17,021 nucleotides of DNA from Actinomycetota bacterium. GTDB taxonomy: Bacteria > Actinomycetota > Acidimicrobiia > Acidimicrobiales > UBA8592. The notes under the pieces are model-generated. The model searched no databases. It saw only the letters and a list, made by a program, of their open reading frames with translations, and had not been told where the DNA came from. Below, in pieces: positions 1 to 8,239 of the stretch. Every line of letters starts with the position of its first letter. The stretch's first letter is position 1. Location of the stretch: positions 1-17,021 of the forward strand of contig PAYW01000031.1 in NCBI GenBank assembly GCA_002715425.1. Reading direction: 5' to 3'. Both the position numbers and the translations under genes were made by a program.

Positions 1-23
1 CAAGTTGAATGCCCCGTATTCGC

Positions 24-36
24 GCTCAATTTGAGC
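24..36. repeat. Short perfect inverted repeat upstream of the PKD gene
   Basis: GCTCAA and TTGAGC flank a single T about 35 bases before the first start codon. It could be a small operator, the end of an upstream terminator, or chance. No TATA-like box is evident near it, and nothing else recognisable lies in the first 70 bases. Confidence 0.25.
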
Positions 37-70
37 AACGATTGAAAACGGGTTAACTCGCCCTGAGATT

Positions 71-1603
71 ATGCTCAAGAGTAGATGGTGGCACCTTTGG
101 GTGCTCAGCGCAGTTTTTTTGTGCTCATCTACCGTTACTGGAACTTCTGTTATTGATGATCCACCACAAATCATTTTATCGCATCAACAGGGTACATTTG
201 TTTCTGGTGAATTCGAGCTAAACGGCACCTATATCGACGAAGAATACCCGACAACAATTACTTGGGAAATTCACAATGGCACTGCGATTGTCGCTTCTGG
301 CGATTTGATTGCAAGTTTACAACTGCTACCCGTAAATCAATCGTCTCGTGACATGTGGTCATTTGGAGTAAAATTGAATTTCACATCCATGCAACCTTGC
401 TCGTGTATAATCAATGTCGAGGCCATTGATACATCACAACAGAGTTCCACCTCACAATTAATTGTCTTCCATTATGGAGATTCAACAGAACCGTCTCCCG
501 ATTTGCTGCCCCGCGCTATTTTCAACTCAGCCAATCAGGCAAGCAAACTCACCGGCATAGATTCCATTGATGTCTTTGCTATCGATGATCTTGGTGACAC
601 AGACATCCAATGGGCATTAACTGACAATAGTCTAATCGCTCAAAGTTGTGCGTTGTCATGGATTGACAACCCGGTTGTCAATTGGTCCAACCCATTACAA
701 TCAATTTCACACCCACAACTACATCATACCCATCAAATTTCGATAGATACTACAAATTACGATGATGGTTCATATTCACTGCTATTGCGTGCAGTAACAG
801 ATAATTTTGAGCAAGCCTCGGTTTCAGCATGCCTTACGTTAGGCATAGACAACCAGTTTCCAACAGCAATCATCGTCGGCTCTACATCACTAAACGAAAG
901 TGCGGATATTGTGCAGTTTGATGGGAGTTCTAGTTCAGATGGAATTTGGGGTCGTACAGAACTGATCTTCTTATGGGTTCTCGATGGCGATATTGATGCA
1001 CCAGAGGTGGTTAGTGGAAAGGACTTGAGTACATTCACATTCGATGGTAGCCAATCTGGAAATTTTTCGCTGACTCTCACAGTAGTTGATGAGGTTGGAT
1101 TTACCAATACGACAACCCACTCATTTAGTATAGAAAATCAAGCTCCGGTTGCATCCCTACGTGTTGGTGGACAACCGCTGACTGATGGTTCTGAAATTAC
1201 GCTTATTGACAGTCCACAATGGTTGATTGAATGCCGTGATTCCTACGACACACCCAACGACCAAGACGGGTTAATTTGCACATGGTACATTGATGACGAA
1301 CCCAAGATGACTGGTTTGGCTCGTCAGTTGGAAAAACCGGATGACCTATCCCGGCCACATACATTGAGACTATTGGTCACAGACGACGATGGAGCCAATG
1401 ACAGTATCACCGTAACCTTTGGAGTACAAGGAACGCCTTCAGATCCAAATTATGTTACCCATGAAGATTCAAACAATTTCGAAATCATTGCACAAGCTTT
1501 GGTTTTGTTCTTGTCAATTGTCGTACTAGGTTTCACCATACTCTATGTAAATCGAAAATATACAGGTCACTCAGCTCCCATCCCCAAGTGGAAACGTGAT
1601 TGA
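71..1603 (+). CDS. Membrane-anchored surface protein with PKD-like domains
   Basis: A 510-residue secreted and membrane-anchored protein. The N-terminus is a signal peptide (basic residues 3-5, hydrophobic stretch to about 19, likely cleavage near 24-26). Two Ig/PKD-like beta-sandwich repeats can be made out at about 262-355 and 358-452. Each begins after an N-Q-x-P-type linker, and they carry sequences such as FDGSSSSDG and LLVTDDDGANDS. Residues 27-255 look like further beta-rich domains of the same kind but are more divergent. A single membrane helix lies at about 471-493, followed by a short basic cytoplasmic tail ending KWKRD. PKD domains usually mediate extracellular protein or polysaccharide contacts, and no catalytic motif is visible. 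The next gene follows after 12 bases, so it probably heads the four-gene rightward cluster. The topology is well supported; the specific role is unknown. Confidence 0.8.
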   Translation: MLKSRWWHLWVLSAVFLCSSTVTGTSVIDDPPQIILSHQQGTFVSGEFELNGTYIDEEYPTTITWEIHNGTAIVASGDLIASLQLLPVNQSSRDMWSFGVKLNFTSMQPCSCIINVEAIDTSQQSSTSQLIVFHYGDSTEPSPDLLPRAIFNSANQASKLTGIDSIDVFAIDDLGDTDIQWALTDNSLIAQSCALSWIDNPVVNWSNPLQSISHPQLHHTHQISIDTTNYDDGSYSLLLRAVTDNFEQASVSACLTLGIDNQFPTAIIVGSTSLNESADIVQFDGSSSSDGIWGRTELIFLWVLDGDIDAPEVVSGKDLSTFTFDGSQSGNFSLTLTVVDEVGFTNTTTHSFSIENQAPVASLRVGGQPLTDGSEITLIDSPQWLIECRDSYDTPNDQDGLICTWYIDDEPKMTGLARQLEKPDDLSRPHTLRLLVTDDDGANDSITVTFGVQGTPSDPNYVTHEDSNNFEIIAQALVLFLSIVVLGFTILYVNRKYTGHSAPIPKWKRD

Positions 1604-1615
1604 CCCGAATATCTC

Positions 1616-2971
1616 ATGAAGGTTGTTGCATTCGGGAGCATGATGTACGAAAGGGTCTCCTCTGCTCTTGGCGAGCGACCACCCCAGATATCTCATGAAG
1701 AGATGCGTGGGCGACAACAAAAATTTTGCTCGAAACTGGATTTAGATTCTGTTGCGATCATCACCAATAACCCCGTATCCATACGTAGCCGCGACACACA
1801 TCATCGACACCGATTTAATTCGTATCTTCACTATCTTACCGGATGGCATGGTGAAGATGGTGTAGCCGTATTTTTCTATGAAGGGACATGGAAATGTAGA
1901 CTCTATGTCCAGGCTCGTGATGTCGTCAAAGAAACTTGGACAGGCCGTCGACCCGGGACTGAAGGAGCATTGGAGAATTGGCCGATTGATGAGGCAGAAA
2001 GCCGAGATATGATACGTGAAAGTTTGGAAAAGATGTTAGCTGATTGCAACAGTGTTTACCATATCGAAGGACTAGACATTGTTGTTGATGATGTCGTTAG
2101 TAAAACATTCGATGATATACTCGATCCACGTACAATCCTTGATGAGATGCGCGTGACAAAGTCAGATGCCGAAATTGCGCTGATGAAATATGCTGCCGAT
2201 TTGGCAGCACTAGCACATATCGAGGCCATGCGTGAGTGCAGGCCAGGTATGGGTGAATGGCAGTTACAATCCATTATCGAGGGATGTTTCCTCTATCACA
2301 AATCTGAATGGGCGTACCCGAGTATTGTGGGTAGTGGTGACAATGCGACTATTCTGCACTACAATGAGAACAGTCAACCTACCTCTGATGGTGACATTGT
2401 ACTCATCGATGCAGGCTGTGAAGTTGATGGATACGCCAGCGACATCACACGCTCTTTTCCTGTAAACGGGAAATTTACAGAACCACAAAGAGCGATATAC
2501 GATCTTGTATTGAAATCACAAATCGCGGGAATAGAGGCGTGTCAGGTGGGGTCCCCATGGAGTGAAATGCATCATGCTACATCACGAGTCCTTGCTCAAG
2601 GTTTGATCGATTTGGGTATTCTCAATTGCACTTTGGATGAAGCACTTGGTGACGATTTTAATGGACCATATAGACAGTTCTTCATGCATGGGACAGGCCA
2701 TTTACTAGGGCTTGATGTCCATGATGTAGGTGGAGGCCGTCAAGGTGATGGTGGTCCGGAGCGTACCTTGACACCAGGAATGGTCCTGACCATTGAGCCG
2801 GGACTGTACTTTGGAGCTTGGAGAGATGATATCGACATCGACTCTAAATGGGCTGGAATCGGTATTCGAATTGAAGATGATGTACTCATTACGAATGATG
2901 GTCCAGTCATTCTAACATCAAAATGTCCGAAGGAAGTTTCTGAGATTGAGGCCATCGTCGGAAAAAGCTGA
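1616..2971 (+). CDS. pepP: Xaa-Pro aminopeptidase (M24B, PepP-like)
   Basis: A 451-residue cytoplasmic metallopeptidase that should remove N-terminal residues preceding proline. The N-terminal creatinase-like domain (about 24-175) has the family signature around residues 55-75 (SIRSRD, then LHYLTGW). The pita-bread catalytic domain (about 180-445) keeps all five dinuclear-metal ligands: D265 in LIDAG, D276 in SDITR, H362 in GTGHLLGLDVHD, E394 in TIEPG and E420 in IRIEDD. Length matches bacterial PepP (about 440). The start is uncertain: ATG 1616 is used here, but ATG 1640 or 1643 just after GGGAG would remove only 8 or 9 residues without touching a domain. It lies 12 bases after the PKD gene and 9 bases before the MqnC-like gene, so cotranscription is likely. 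A PepQ-type dipeptidase is less likely because the N-terminal half matches PepP. Confidence 0.93.
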   Translation: MKVVAFGSMMYERVSSALGERPPQISHEEMRGRQQKFCSKLDLDSVAIITNNPVSIRSRDTHHRHRFNSYLHYLTGWHGEDGVAVFFYEGTWKCRLYVQARDVVKETWTGRRPGTEGALENWPIDEAESRDMIRESLEKMLADCNSVYHIEGLDIVVDDVVSKTFDDILDPRTILDEMRVTKSDAEIALMKYAADLAALAHIEAMRECRPGMGEWQLQSIIEGCFLYHKSEWAYPSIVGSGDNATILHYNENSQPTSDGDIVLIDAGCEVDGYASDITRSFPVNGKFTEPQRAIYDLVLKSQIAGIEACQVGSPWSEMHHATSRVLAQGLIDLGILNCTLDEALGDDFNGPYRQFFMHGTGHLLGLDVHDVGGGRQGDGGPERTLTPGMVLTIEPGLYFGAWRDDIDIDSKWAGIGIRIEDDVLITNDGPVILTSKCPKEVSEIEAIVGKS

Positions 2972-2980
2972 GGGGTTTGA

Positions 2981-4147
2981 ATGTGGGAAAAAATTCTCGA
3001 TGAGCAACGCGGCTCCACACCACCTAGATTGAGCGTTGAGGATGCGACTGAACTGTATGATAATGCAGATTTCAATCTATTACGCAGCGTAGCTCTTGAG
3101 CGTAGAAAACTTGTCAATCCAGGCAATCATGTGACTTACATGATTGATCGAAATGTCAACTATACCAACGTCTGCACAATCAACTGTCAATTTTGCTCCT
3201 TTTATCGTCCACCTGGCCACAAAGAAAACTATACACAAACATTTGAACAAATTTCGCATCGAATTAGTGAATTGGAAGACGTTTCTGGAGTGAGAGTTTT
3301 GATGCAAGGTGGCGTCAATCCCGAATTGCCACTGAGTTGGTATACGGATCTTATGAAGTTCTTGAGGGAAAAGCACCCCTCAATTGCTCTAGACTGCTTT
3401 TCTCCAATTGAAATTGAAGGTATAGCTGAGGTCTGTGGTAAATCCACTCTAGATGTGTTGACAGAACTCAAACATGCAGGTATGCATGGGCTACCTGGTG
3501 GTGGAGCGGAGATGCTTGTTGATGATGTACGACTAGATATATCTCCGAAGAAAGGAAGTGCTGAAAATTGGCTACGTGTGATGCACGAAGCTCAATCGCT
3601 CGGGCTGACAACCTCGGCAACCAATGTGTTTGGTTTTGGAGAAAGCGCGTTCAATCGGGTTCAGCACATGGAAAGAATACGTGATTTACAAGATCAAGCT
3701 TTAGAAAATGGATGGATAGGATTCACTTCGTTTGTTGCTTGGCCTGTACAGTTGGAGACCAATGTATTTGGCCGCCGTAATCGCGGGAAGAACAAATTCG
3801 AGTTGGGTGCAGGTCCTACTGAATACCTTCGTCATGTGGCCATTTCCAGGTTATTTTTTGACAATATCTCTCATATTCAGGGTTCATGGCCAACCATGGG
3901 TTTGGACATCGCACAAATGGCACTACTTGGTGGTGCAGACGACGTGGGTTCAACGATGATGGAAGAAAATGTCGTTTCTGCATCAGGAACTGAGAAGACT
4001 TGCGCTCTCGAATCAGAACTCCAAGAAACCGTCAGACGCGCTGGATTCAAACCTATCAGGCGAGATTCTGACTACAACTTATTGGATACACCTGTTGTTT
4101 CACCGGATGTTACTGCCTTTCCTGCCCCTCCTCCTATGCAGCCTTGA
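2981..4147 (+). CDS. mqnC: Radical SAM cyclic dehypoxanthine futalosine synthase-like protein (MqnC family)
   Basis: A 388-residue radical-SAM enzyme. The [4Fe-4S] cluster motif CxxxCxxC is C65-C69-C72, preceded by the DRNVNYTNVC stretch typical of the MqnC/CofH group. Other matching blocks are LPGGGAEML at 171-179, FGFGES at 217-222, GSWPTMG at 301-307 and STMMEENVVSASG at 324-336. MqnC makes cyclic dehypoxanthinyl futalosine in the futalosine route to menaquinone, and length and motifs fit MqnC better than CofH or MqnE. The ATG follows GAGGGG that overlaps the preceding TGA stop, which suggests translational coupling to pepP. The C-terminal tail (about 370-388) is proline-rich and probably disordered. 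No other menaquinone gene lies in the window, so the pathway assignment rests on family resemblance and on partners encoded elsewhere. Confidence 0.85.
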   Translation: MWEKILDEQRGSTPPRLSVEDATELYDNADFNLLRSVALERRKLVNPGNHVTYMIDRNVNYTNVCTINCQFCSFYRPPGHKENYTQTFEQISHRISELEDVSGVRVLMQGGVNPELPLSWYTDLMKFLREKHPSIALDCFSPIEIEGIAEVCGKSTLDVLTELKHAGMHGLPGGGAEMLVDDVRLDISPKKGSAENWLRVMHEAQSLGLTTSATNVFGFGESAFNRVQHMERIRDLQDQALENGWIGFTSFVAWPVQLETNVFGRRNRGKNKFELGAGPTEYLRHVAISRLFFDNISHIQGSWPTMGLDIAQMALLGGADDVGSTMMEENVVSASGTEKTCALESELQETVRRAGFKPIRRDSDYNLLDTPVVSPDVTAFPAPPPMQP

Positions 4148-4158
4148 TCGGTGTTTAC

Positions 4159-4983
4159 ATGCGACGACGTGCAACTGTACCTGCTCGCGTGAATATTATT
4201 GGAGAGCACACTGATTATGCTGGTGGTTTGGCACTACCGTTTACAATCAACTCTAGATTAGAATTGGAGGCAAATTTTTCTGCTACAGAATATATTGGCG
4301 ATGATACGATTATTGAATTGTGGAAAGAGGCAGGTGGTCCAGTCGCTGAATTGAAACTACAAAGTGACATTCCAATTGGTAAGGGGTTATCGTCATCTGC
4401 AGCATTGTGTATCGCAATCGCCACTTGTGTAACTGGCCAAGTAGGAAATATGCAAACCTGCCTCCTTGCACAGCAGATAGAGCACCGAGTACTTGGAACT
4501 CAATGCGGATTGTTAGATCAAATGGCAATGATATATGCGAAGCAAGGATATGCAACAATGATTGATTTCTCTACCAATTCAATCGAAGAAATAGAAATGC
4601 CACTGACTTGGAAATTCAAATTAATCGATTCTGGAATACATCGAACGCTTGCAGAAACAAACTATGGGCCCAATTTAGCAGAGAAAAATGATCATGTGAT
4701 TGCTGAAAATAATCGTGTTATTCAGGCACAAAGTGCAAGTGCCAAAGAGCTGGGCGAATTGCTTAACCAGTCGCATGAATCACTGATTAAATTGGGTGTC
4801 AGTTTACCCAGTATAGACACAAAGGTGCATGAATTGCAGCAAATGAGTGGTGTACTAGGTGCCAGGATGATGGGTGGTGGATTCGGTGGTATGATTCTAG
4901 TACTCGTAAATGATGATACCGTACTGCCTGAATTTCCACTGGTGGAATCATCTGGTCCTGCGACTTTGGAAATACTCCTCTAA
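4159..4983 (+). CDS. galK: Short galactokinase-like GHMP sugar kinase
   Basis: A 274-residue GHMP-superfamily kinase, probably phosphorylating galactose or a related sugar at C1 with ATP. All three diagnostic motifs are present: the galactokinase signature RVNIIGEHTDYAGG (10-23), the ATP-binding PIGKGLSSSAA (72-82) and the C-terminal GARMMGGGFGG (234-244). The likely catalytic aspartate is D120 in CGLLDQ. It is clearly shorter than typical galactokinases (about 350-390). The gaps are mainly between motifs 1 and 2 and in the helical region before motif 3, but no motif is lost, so it reads as a compact enzyme and not a broken one. ATG 4159 is preferred; TTG 4144, overlapping the mqnC stop, would add five residues. 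Its 3' end overlaps the oppositely oriented glycosidase-nucleotidyltransferase gene by 36 bases. Another hexose or heptose C1 kinase cannot be excluded. Confidence 0.85.
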   Translation: MRRRATVPARVNIIGEHTDYAGGLALPFTINSRLELEANFSATEYIGDDTIIELWKEAGGPVAELKLQSDIPIGKGLSSSAALCIAIATCVTGQVGNMQTCLLAQQIEHRVLGTQCGLLDQMAMIYAKQGYATMIDFSTNSIEEIEMPLTWKFKLIDSGIHRTLAETNYGPNLAEKNDHVIAENNRVIQAQSASAKELGELLNQSHESLIKLGVSLPSIDTKVHELQQMSGVLGARMMGGGFGGMILVLVNDDTVLPEFPLVESSGPATLEILL

Positions 4984-7032
4984 TTTTGACAATCTTTCAG
5001 GTGTTCCCATGTCCCAAAATGGGGTTTCGTCAGTATAGGCATGGATGCGACCTGAATATGCAGGGTATACTGTTTCTTCCCAACTCCATACACCCGATTT
5101 CCCAATGTCATCAATAACCGATTTTCTGACGATACTGGTCCCTGCTTCGTACCCATTGTAGGTCGCTTTTTGATCCACCTTTGAGTATTCAACAACCAAC
5201 CCATTTTGGTGATGTAAATTGAAAGTATCATGGCCTTCAATGACGGTCATAGTGATTGGTAATCCATGTTCAGAATGAGCCTTCAATAATCTCCTGTAAT
5301 TGATTGGATGATAATCGTCACCCCATACCAAAACGAATTCATCGTCAAGGTAATTTCGTGCATTCCAAAGTGCGCCTCCCGTTCCCAATCTCTCACTCTC
5401 TTGAACAAAAGTAAGCTCAATTCCGTCATGTGTAAGATTTTCAAACTGCTCACCCAGGTGGCCGGTTAAGATCAACGCATTTCGACAACCCTGCCCATGG
5501 GCCCAGTCCAAAATATGCATGAGCACAGATTTCCCATCGACAGAGATGAGCGGCTTTGGAATCGTCTGTGTCAATTCACCCAGTCTAGTGCCGAGCCCAC
5601 CAGCGAGAATAACAATCTGGGGTATGCGGGTGTCAGTCACATAATCTGCATACACTTTGCCACTTTCTTTGAGTGTGCGAATCTGTGTAGCATAGTCTAC
5701 ATGATACAACCCAAATCGCTGTGAATACCCCTCGGCCCACTCAAAATTATCCATCAAACTCCAATGGTAGAAACCCCGAATATCAAGTCCATCACGAATG
5801 GCTTGTGATGTAATCCATAGGTGCCTTCTTACATGGTTAGGACGCATATCATCATCATCGTCAGCAACGCCATTTTCTGTCACAAAAATCGGTAGATTAA
5901 GGCTTCGAACCATGTCAAAAGATCGACGCAATCCTTCCGCATACATTGGGTATCTGAAATCTGTACGTTCTTCCCATGGACGTTTAAGTGGATCTAAATC
6001 AACAGTCGTTGGCATAAATGGAGTAGTTAACAAATGAGTATAGTAATTGACACCAATGAAGTCACTACTATTTTTCAGTCCATCTATTTTAGTCGAAAAA
6101 ATGGAAGATGGCGCTCTGAATTTACCTGTTTTGATAGATCGAATCCAACACCGATTAAACATCTCATCGAGTATTTTAGATTGAATCCAATGCAACAGAT
6201 TCCACCTGCGATAAGGGTCGAAAATATTGATGTTTTTGACCAATCCAATTTGAGCATCTGAACCACCAGGCATTGATTTCAGTGCGCGGTAGCACTGAGC
6301 GTGTGCAATCATCATGTTTCGAGATACAGCTTTGGTGAGCTTGAAAGAACGCTTACCAGGGGGGAATTCGCCAAGTACATATCCCATCGATGTAAATACC
6401 GCTGGCTCGTTTATGGTACACCACCACTTAACACGATCACCGAATTCTGCAAACATTTTCTCAGAAAATCTGACCCACAAATTGACATTATCACGTTTTG
6501 TAAATCCACCCATTTCTTCAAACCAAATCGGATGTGAGAAATGGTGAAGGGTAACCATGGGTATGATGTTTTTTTCAAGTAAATCATCAATCATTGTAGA
6601 ATATTGTGAGATTGCATTATCATCCCAATCCCCCATATTTGGTTCGATACGACTCCATTCAATTGAAAATCTGTAGTGTCCAACTCCAAGATTTTCAATC
6701 AGATCGAAGTCATTTTCCCATCGATTCCAATGGTCACATGCTTCACCACTACGTTCCAATTCCGTTGAGTTTTCAAATTGTGTCCAATTATTCTGATTAT
6801 GACCTTCAATCTGATGTGATGCTGTAGCAACACCCCATGCAAATGTACTGGGGAAGTCTACATCAGTTAGATCGATGTTATCCCAATTCAGGTGATTTTC
6901 GGGATTACGGATTTGCAAGTACAGAATCGTCAGTGTATAGCCGGTAATGATCAGTCCGGCCACATACCACCATTCCATGATGTCGGGTTCCACCGACGTG
7001 AGATAATCACTTCCACAATTCACTGTGTCCAT
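4948..7032 (-). CDS. Membrane-anchored GH1 beta-glycosidase fused to sugar-1-phosphate nucleotidyltransferase
   Basis: One uninterrupted frame encodes two enzymes (residues below are counted from the alternative TTG at 7041; subtract 3 for ATG 7032). A membrane helix at about 24-43 has acidic residues before it and arginine after it, predicting both catalytic domains inside the cell. The GH1 domain (about 62-465) carries QIEG at 77-80, the acid/base E212 in TINEP and the nucleophile E389 in VTENG, with SLMDNFEW near 428-435. This is a complete retaining beta-glycosidase of LacS/beta-glucosidase type. After a short linker a nucleotidyltransferase domain (about 474-697) begins with ILAGGLGTRL (478-487), then PKPL, GTGGALWNA, the metal-binding WGDD (573-576) and WDMGTPERL. 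It resembles HddC/RmlA/ManC-type enzymes that make NDP-sugars. The start is ambiguous: ATG 7032 overlaps queD by 13 bases, and ATG 6978 also retains the helix. Each domain call is strong; joint function is inferred. Confidence 0.92.
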   Translation of the reverse strand: MDTVNCGSDYLTSVEPDIMEWWYVAGLIITGYTLTILYLQIRNPENHLNWDNIDLTDVDFPSTFAWGVATASHQIEGHNQNNWTQFENSTELERSGEACDHWNRWENDFDLIENLGVGHYRFSIEWSRIEPNMGDWDDNAISQYSTMIDDLLEKNIIPMVTLHHFSHPIWFEEMGGFTKRDNVNLWVRFSEKMFAEFGDRVKWWCTINEPAVFTSMGYVLGEFPPGKRSFKLTKAVSRNMMIAHAQCYRALKSMPGGSDAQIGLVKNINIFDPYRRWNLLHWIQSKILDEMFNRCWIRSIKTGKFRAPSSIFSTKIDGLKNSSDFIGVNYYTHLLTTPFMPTTVDLDPLKRPWEERTDFRYPMYAEGLRRSFDMVRSLNLPIFVTENGVADDDDDMRPNHVRRHLWITSQAIRDGLDIRGFYHWSLMDNFEWAEGYSQRFGLYHVDYATQIRTLKESGKVYADYVTDTRIPQIVILAGGLGTRLGELTQTIPKPLISVDGKSVLMHILDWAHGQGCRNALILTGHLGEQFENLTHDGIELTFVQESERLGTGGALWNARNYLDDEFVLVWGDDYHPINYRRLLKAHSEHGLPITMTVIEGHDTFNLHHQNGLVVEYSKVDQKATYNGYEAGTSIVRKSVIDDIGKSGVWSWEETVYPAYSGRIHAYTDETPFWDMGTPERLSKLEEYFQSRRTR

Positions 7033-7469
7033 GAAGCCCAAGATTTCGGTGTCTCTCTCACATGCATCGCAACCAATCTCAAACGATTTCCATATGCAGA
7101 CTTGATATGTGGAGCAACTTGATTATACGCCCATTTGGCTAAATTTTCAGCGGTTGGGATGAAATCAACGACTACCGTACGATGATCAGACCCCATCAAT
7201 TCAAGCGCTTCACGGGCAACATCATCTCCTTCGTAAACGATAAAGGCATGATCGACAATGTCGTGTACATGCTCAGTGAGAATCGCGGATACATCACTGA
7301 AATCAATGAGCATACCTTCATCAGAAACACCGGAAACATCTACAACATCACCCTCAATTTCTGCTTCCCATCGATATCGATGACCGTGCATATGTCGACA
7401 CTTGCTTTTGTGATTAGGCACACGGTGACCAGTGTCAGTTTCAACCCATCTTCTAATTCGTGTTGTCAT
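7020..7469 (-). CDS. queD: 6-carboxy-5,6,7,8-tetrahydropterin synthase (QueD)
   Basis: A 149-residue PTPS-family enzyme converting dihydroneopterin triphosphate to 6-carboxytetrahydropterin, the second step towards preQ0. The zinc ligands H15, H28 and H30 and the catalytic C24 are in place in the CxxxHGH motif (24-30). D70/H74 (HDIVDH), E108 (PTAEN) and E139 (HVRET) fit the catalytic and pterin-anchoring positions. It is somewhat longer than E. coli QueD (about 121), with extra residues around 40-53 and 78-98. The ATG overlaps the queC stop as ATGA, and GGAGATG lies just upstream, so start and coupling are well supported. A eukaryotic-type PTPS making pyruvoyl-tetrahydropterin is unlikely in this que cluster. 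The downstream fusion gene overlaps its 3' end. Confidence 0.93.
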   Translation of the reverse strand: MTTRIRRWVETDTGHRVPNHKSKCRHMHGHRYRWEAEIEGDVVDVSGVSDEGMLIDFSDVSAILTEHVHDIVDHAFIVYEGDDVAREALELMGSDHRTVVVDFIPTAENLAKWAYNQVAPHIKSAYGNRLRLVAMHVRETPKSWASWTQ

Positions 7470-8239
7470 GATTTCATCTCCTTATCTAATTGTAGCGCAT
7501 TTTCCAGAACAATTTCCCATGGTTCTGAATAGGCAACAGGATCATTGCGACCGATTGCGTGAAATGCCAAAATTCTCTCCACGTCTGCACCACTGCGCCC
7601 AGATGATCTTCCCTTTGAATCAGGATTGTAGGAAGTATTCGTATTTGCAAAAACAGTATCAAAATCAAGATTCAATGAGTTTAGTGACTGCTCAGCATCT
7701 CTGAGAATCGATTCCTTGTCTCCATCGATATATGGCAAATGGAAGCTCACCTTTTCACTGTCCCAGTTTCCAATTTCAAATGCCATTGAAATGGCATCAT
7801 AAAATTCGGGTCGACAATCTGGATAGATTGTATGATCTCCACTGTGAACACCAAGCGCGATGATGACATTGCAATTCTCTCGCAAAGCAATGGAAAGAGC
7901 ATATCCATACAAAATCGATGAAAATATCGCATTCCTGTTGGGAACAACCGTCTGTTTCATCTGTTCTTCCTCATAGTGACCTTGGGGCACATCAAGGCCC
8001 TCAGTCGTCAATGCAGAGTGAAAAATCCCCATCGCAGAACTCAGGTCTGCAATTTCATGTTCAACATCATAACCGTTCAACGCTAGATATTCGATGTTGT
8101 TTTTTGCTCGATCTAATTCAATTGCATGTTTTTGGCCATAATTGTAGGATAGACAGCTGACCTTGTATCCATCTGCCAATAGACGCATTAGCAAAGCGGT
8201 ACTGTCCATGCCACCTGAAAGTGCCATCACTGCTCGCAT
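7466..8239 (-). CDS. queC: 7-cyano-7-deazaguanine (preQ0) synthase QueC lacking zinc cysteines
   Basis: A 257-residue ATP-dependent enzyme of the PP-loop superfamily that converts 7-carboxy-7-deazaguanine plus ammonia to preQ0. The PP-loop ALSGGMDST is at about 6-14, followed by LSYNYGQKH, VVPNRNAIF and LGVHSGDHTIYPDCRPEF, all QueC hallmarks. ATG 8239 is chosen because it shares an A with the queE stop (TGATG) and places the PP-loop at the usual distance; ATG 8284 would add 15 unneeded residues. The C-terminus still aligns with the family zinc site (SYNPD, then GRSSGRSGADVER), but the four expected cysteines read S203, S213, S216 and D219. The rest of the enzyme looks intact, and it lies between queE and queD with overlaps on both sides, so it is probably functional despite the missing metal site. 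Confidence 0.9.
   Translation of the reverse strand: MRAVMALSGGMDSTALLMRLLADGYKVSCLSYNYGQKHAIELDRAKNNIEYLALNGYDVEHEIADLSSAMGIFHSALTTEGLDVPQGHYEEEQMKQTVVPNRNAIFSSILYGYALSIALRENCNVIIALGVHSGDHTIYPDCRPEFYDAISMAFEIGNWDSEKVSFHLPYIDGDKESILRDAEQSLNSLNLDFDTVFANTNTSYNPDSKGRSSGRSGADVERILAFHAIGRNDPVAYSEPWEIVLENALQLDKEMKS

Noticed and set aside
757..1107. Minus-strand open frame inside the PKD-domain gene
   Set aside because: It is antisense to the beta-sandwich region, is Ser-rich as expected from reversed Asp/Glu/Ser codons, and has no start signal.
5600..5650. Possible assembly chimera or frameshift joining the GH1 and nucleotidyltransferase domains
   Set aside because: The frame is continuous, the linker is short and ordinary, both domains are complete, and base composition does not change at the join.
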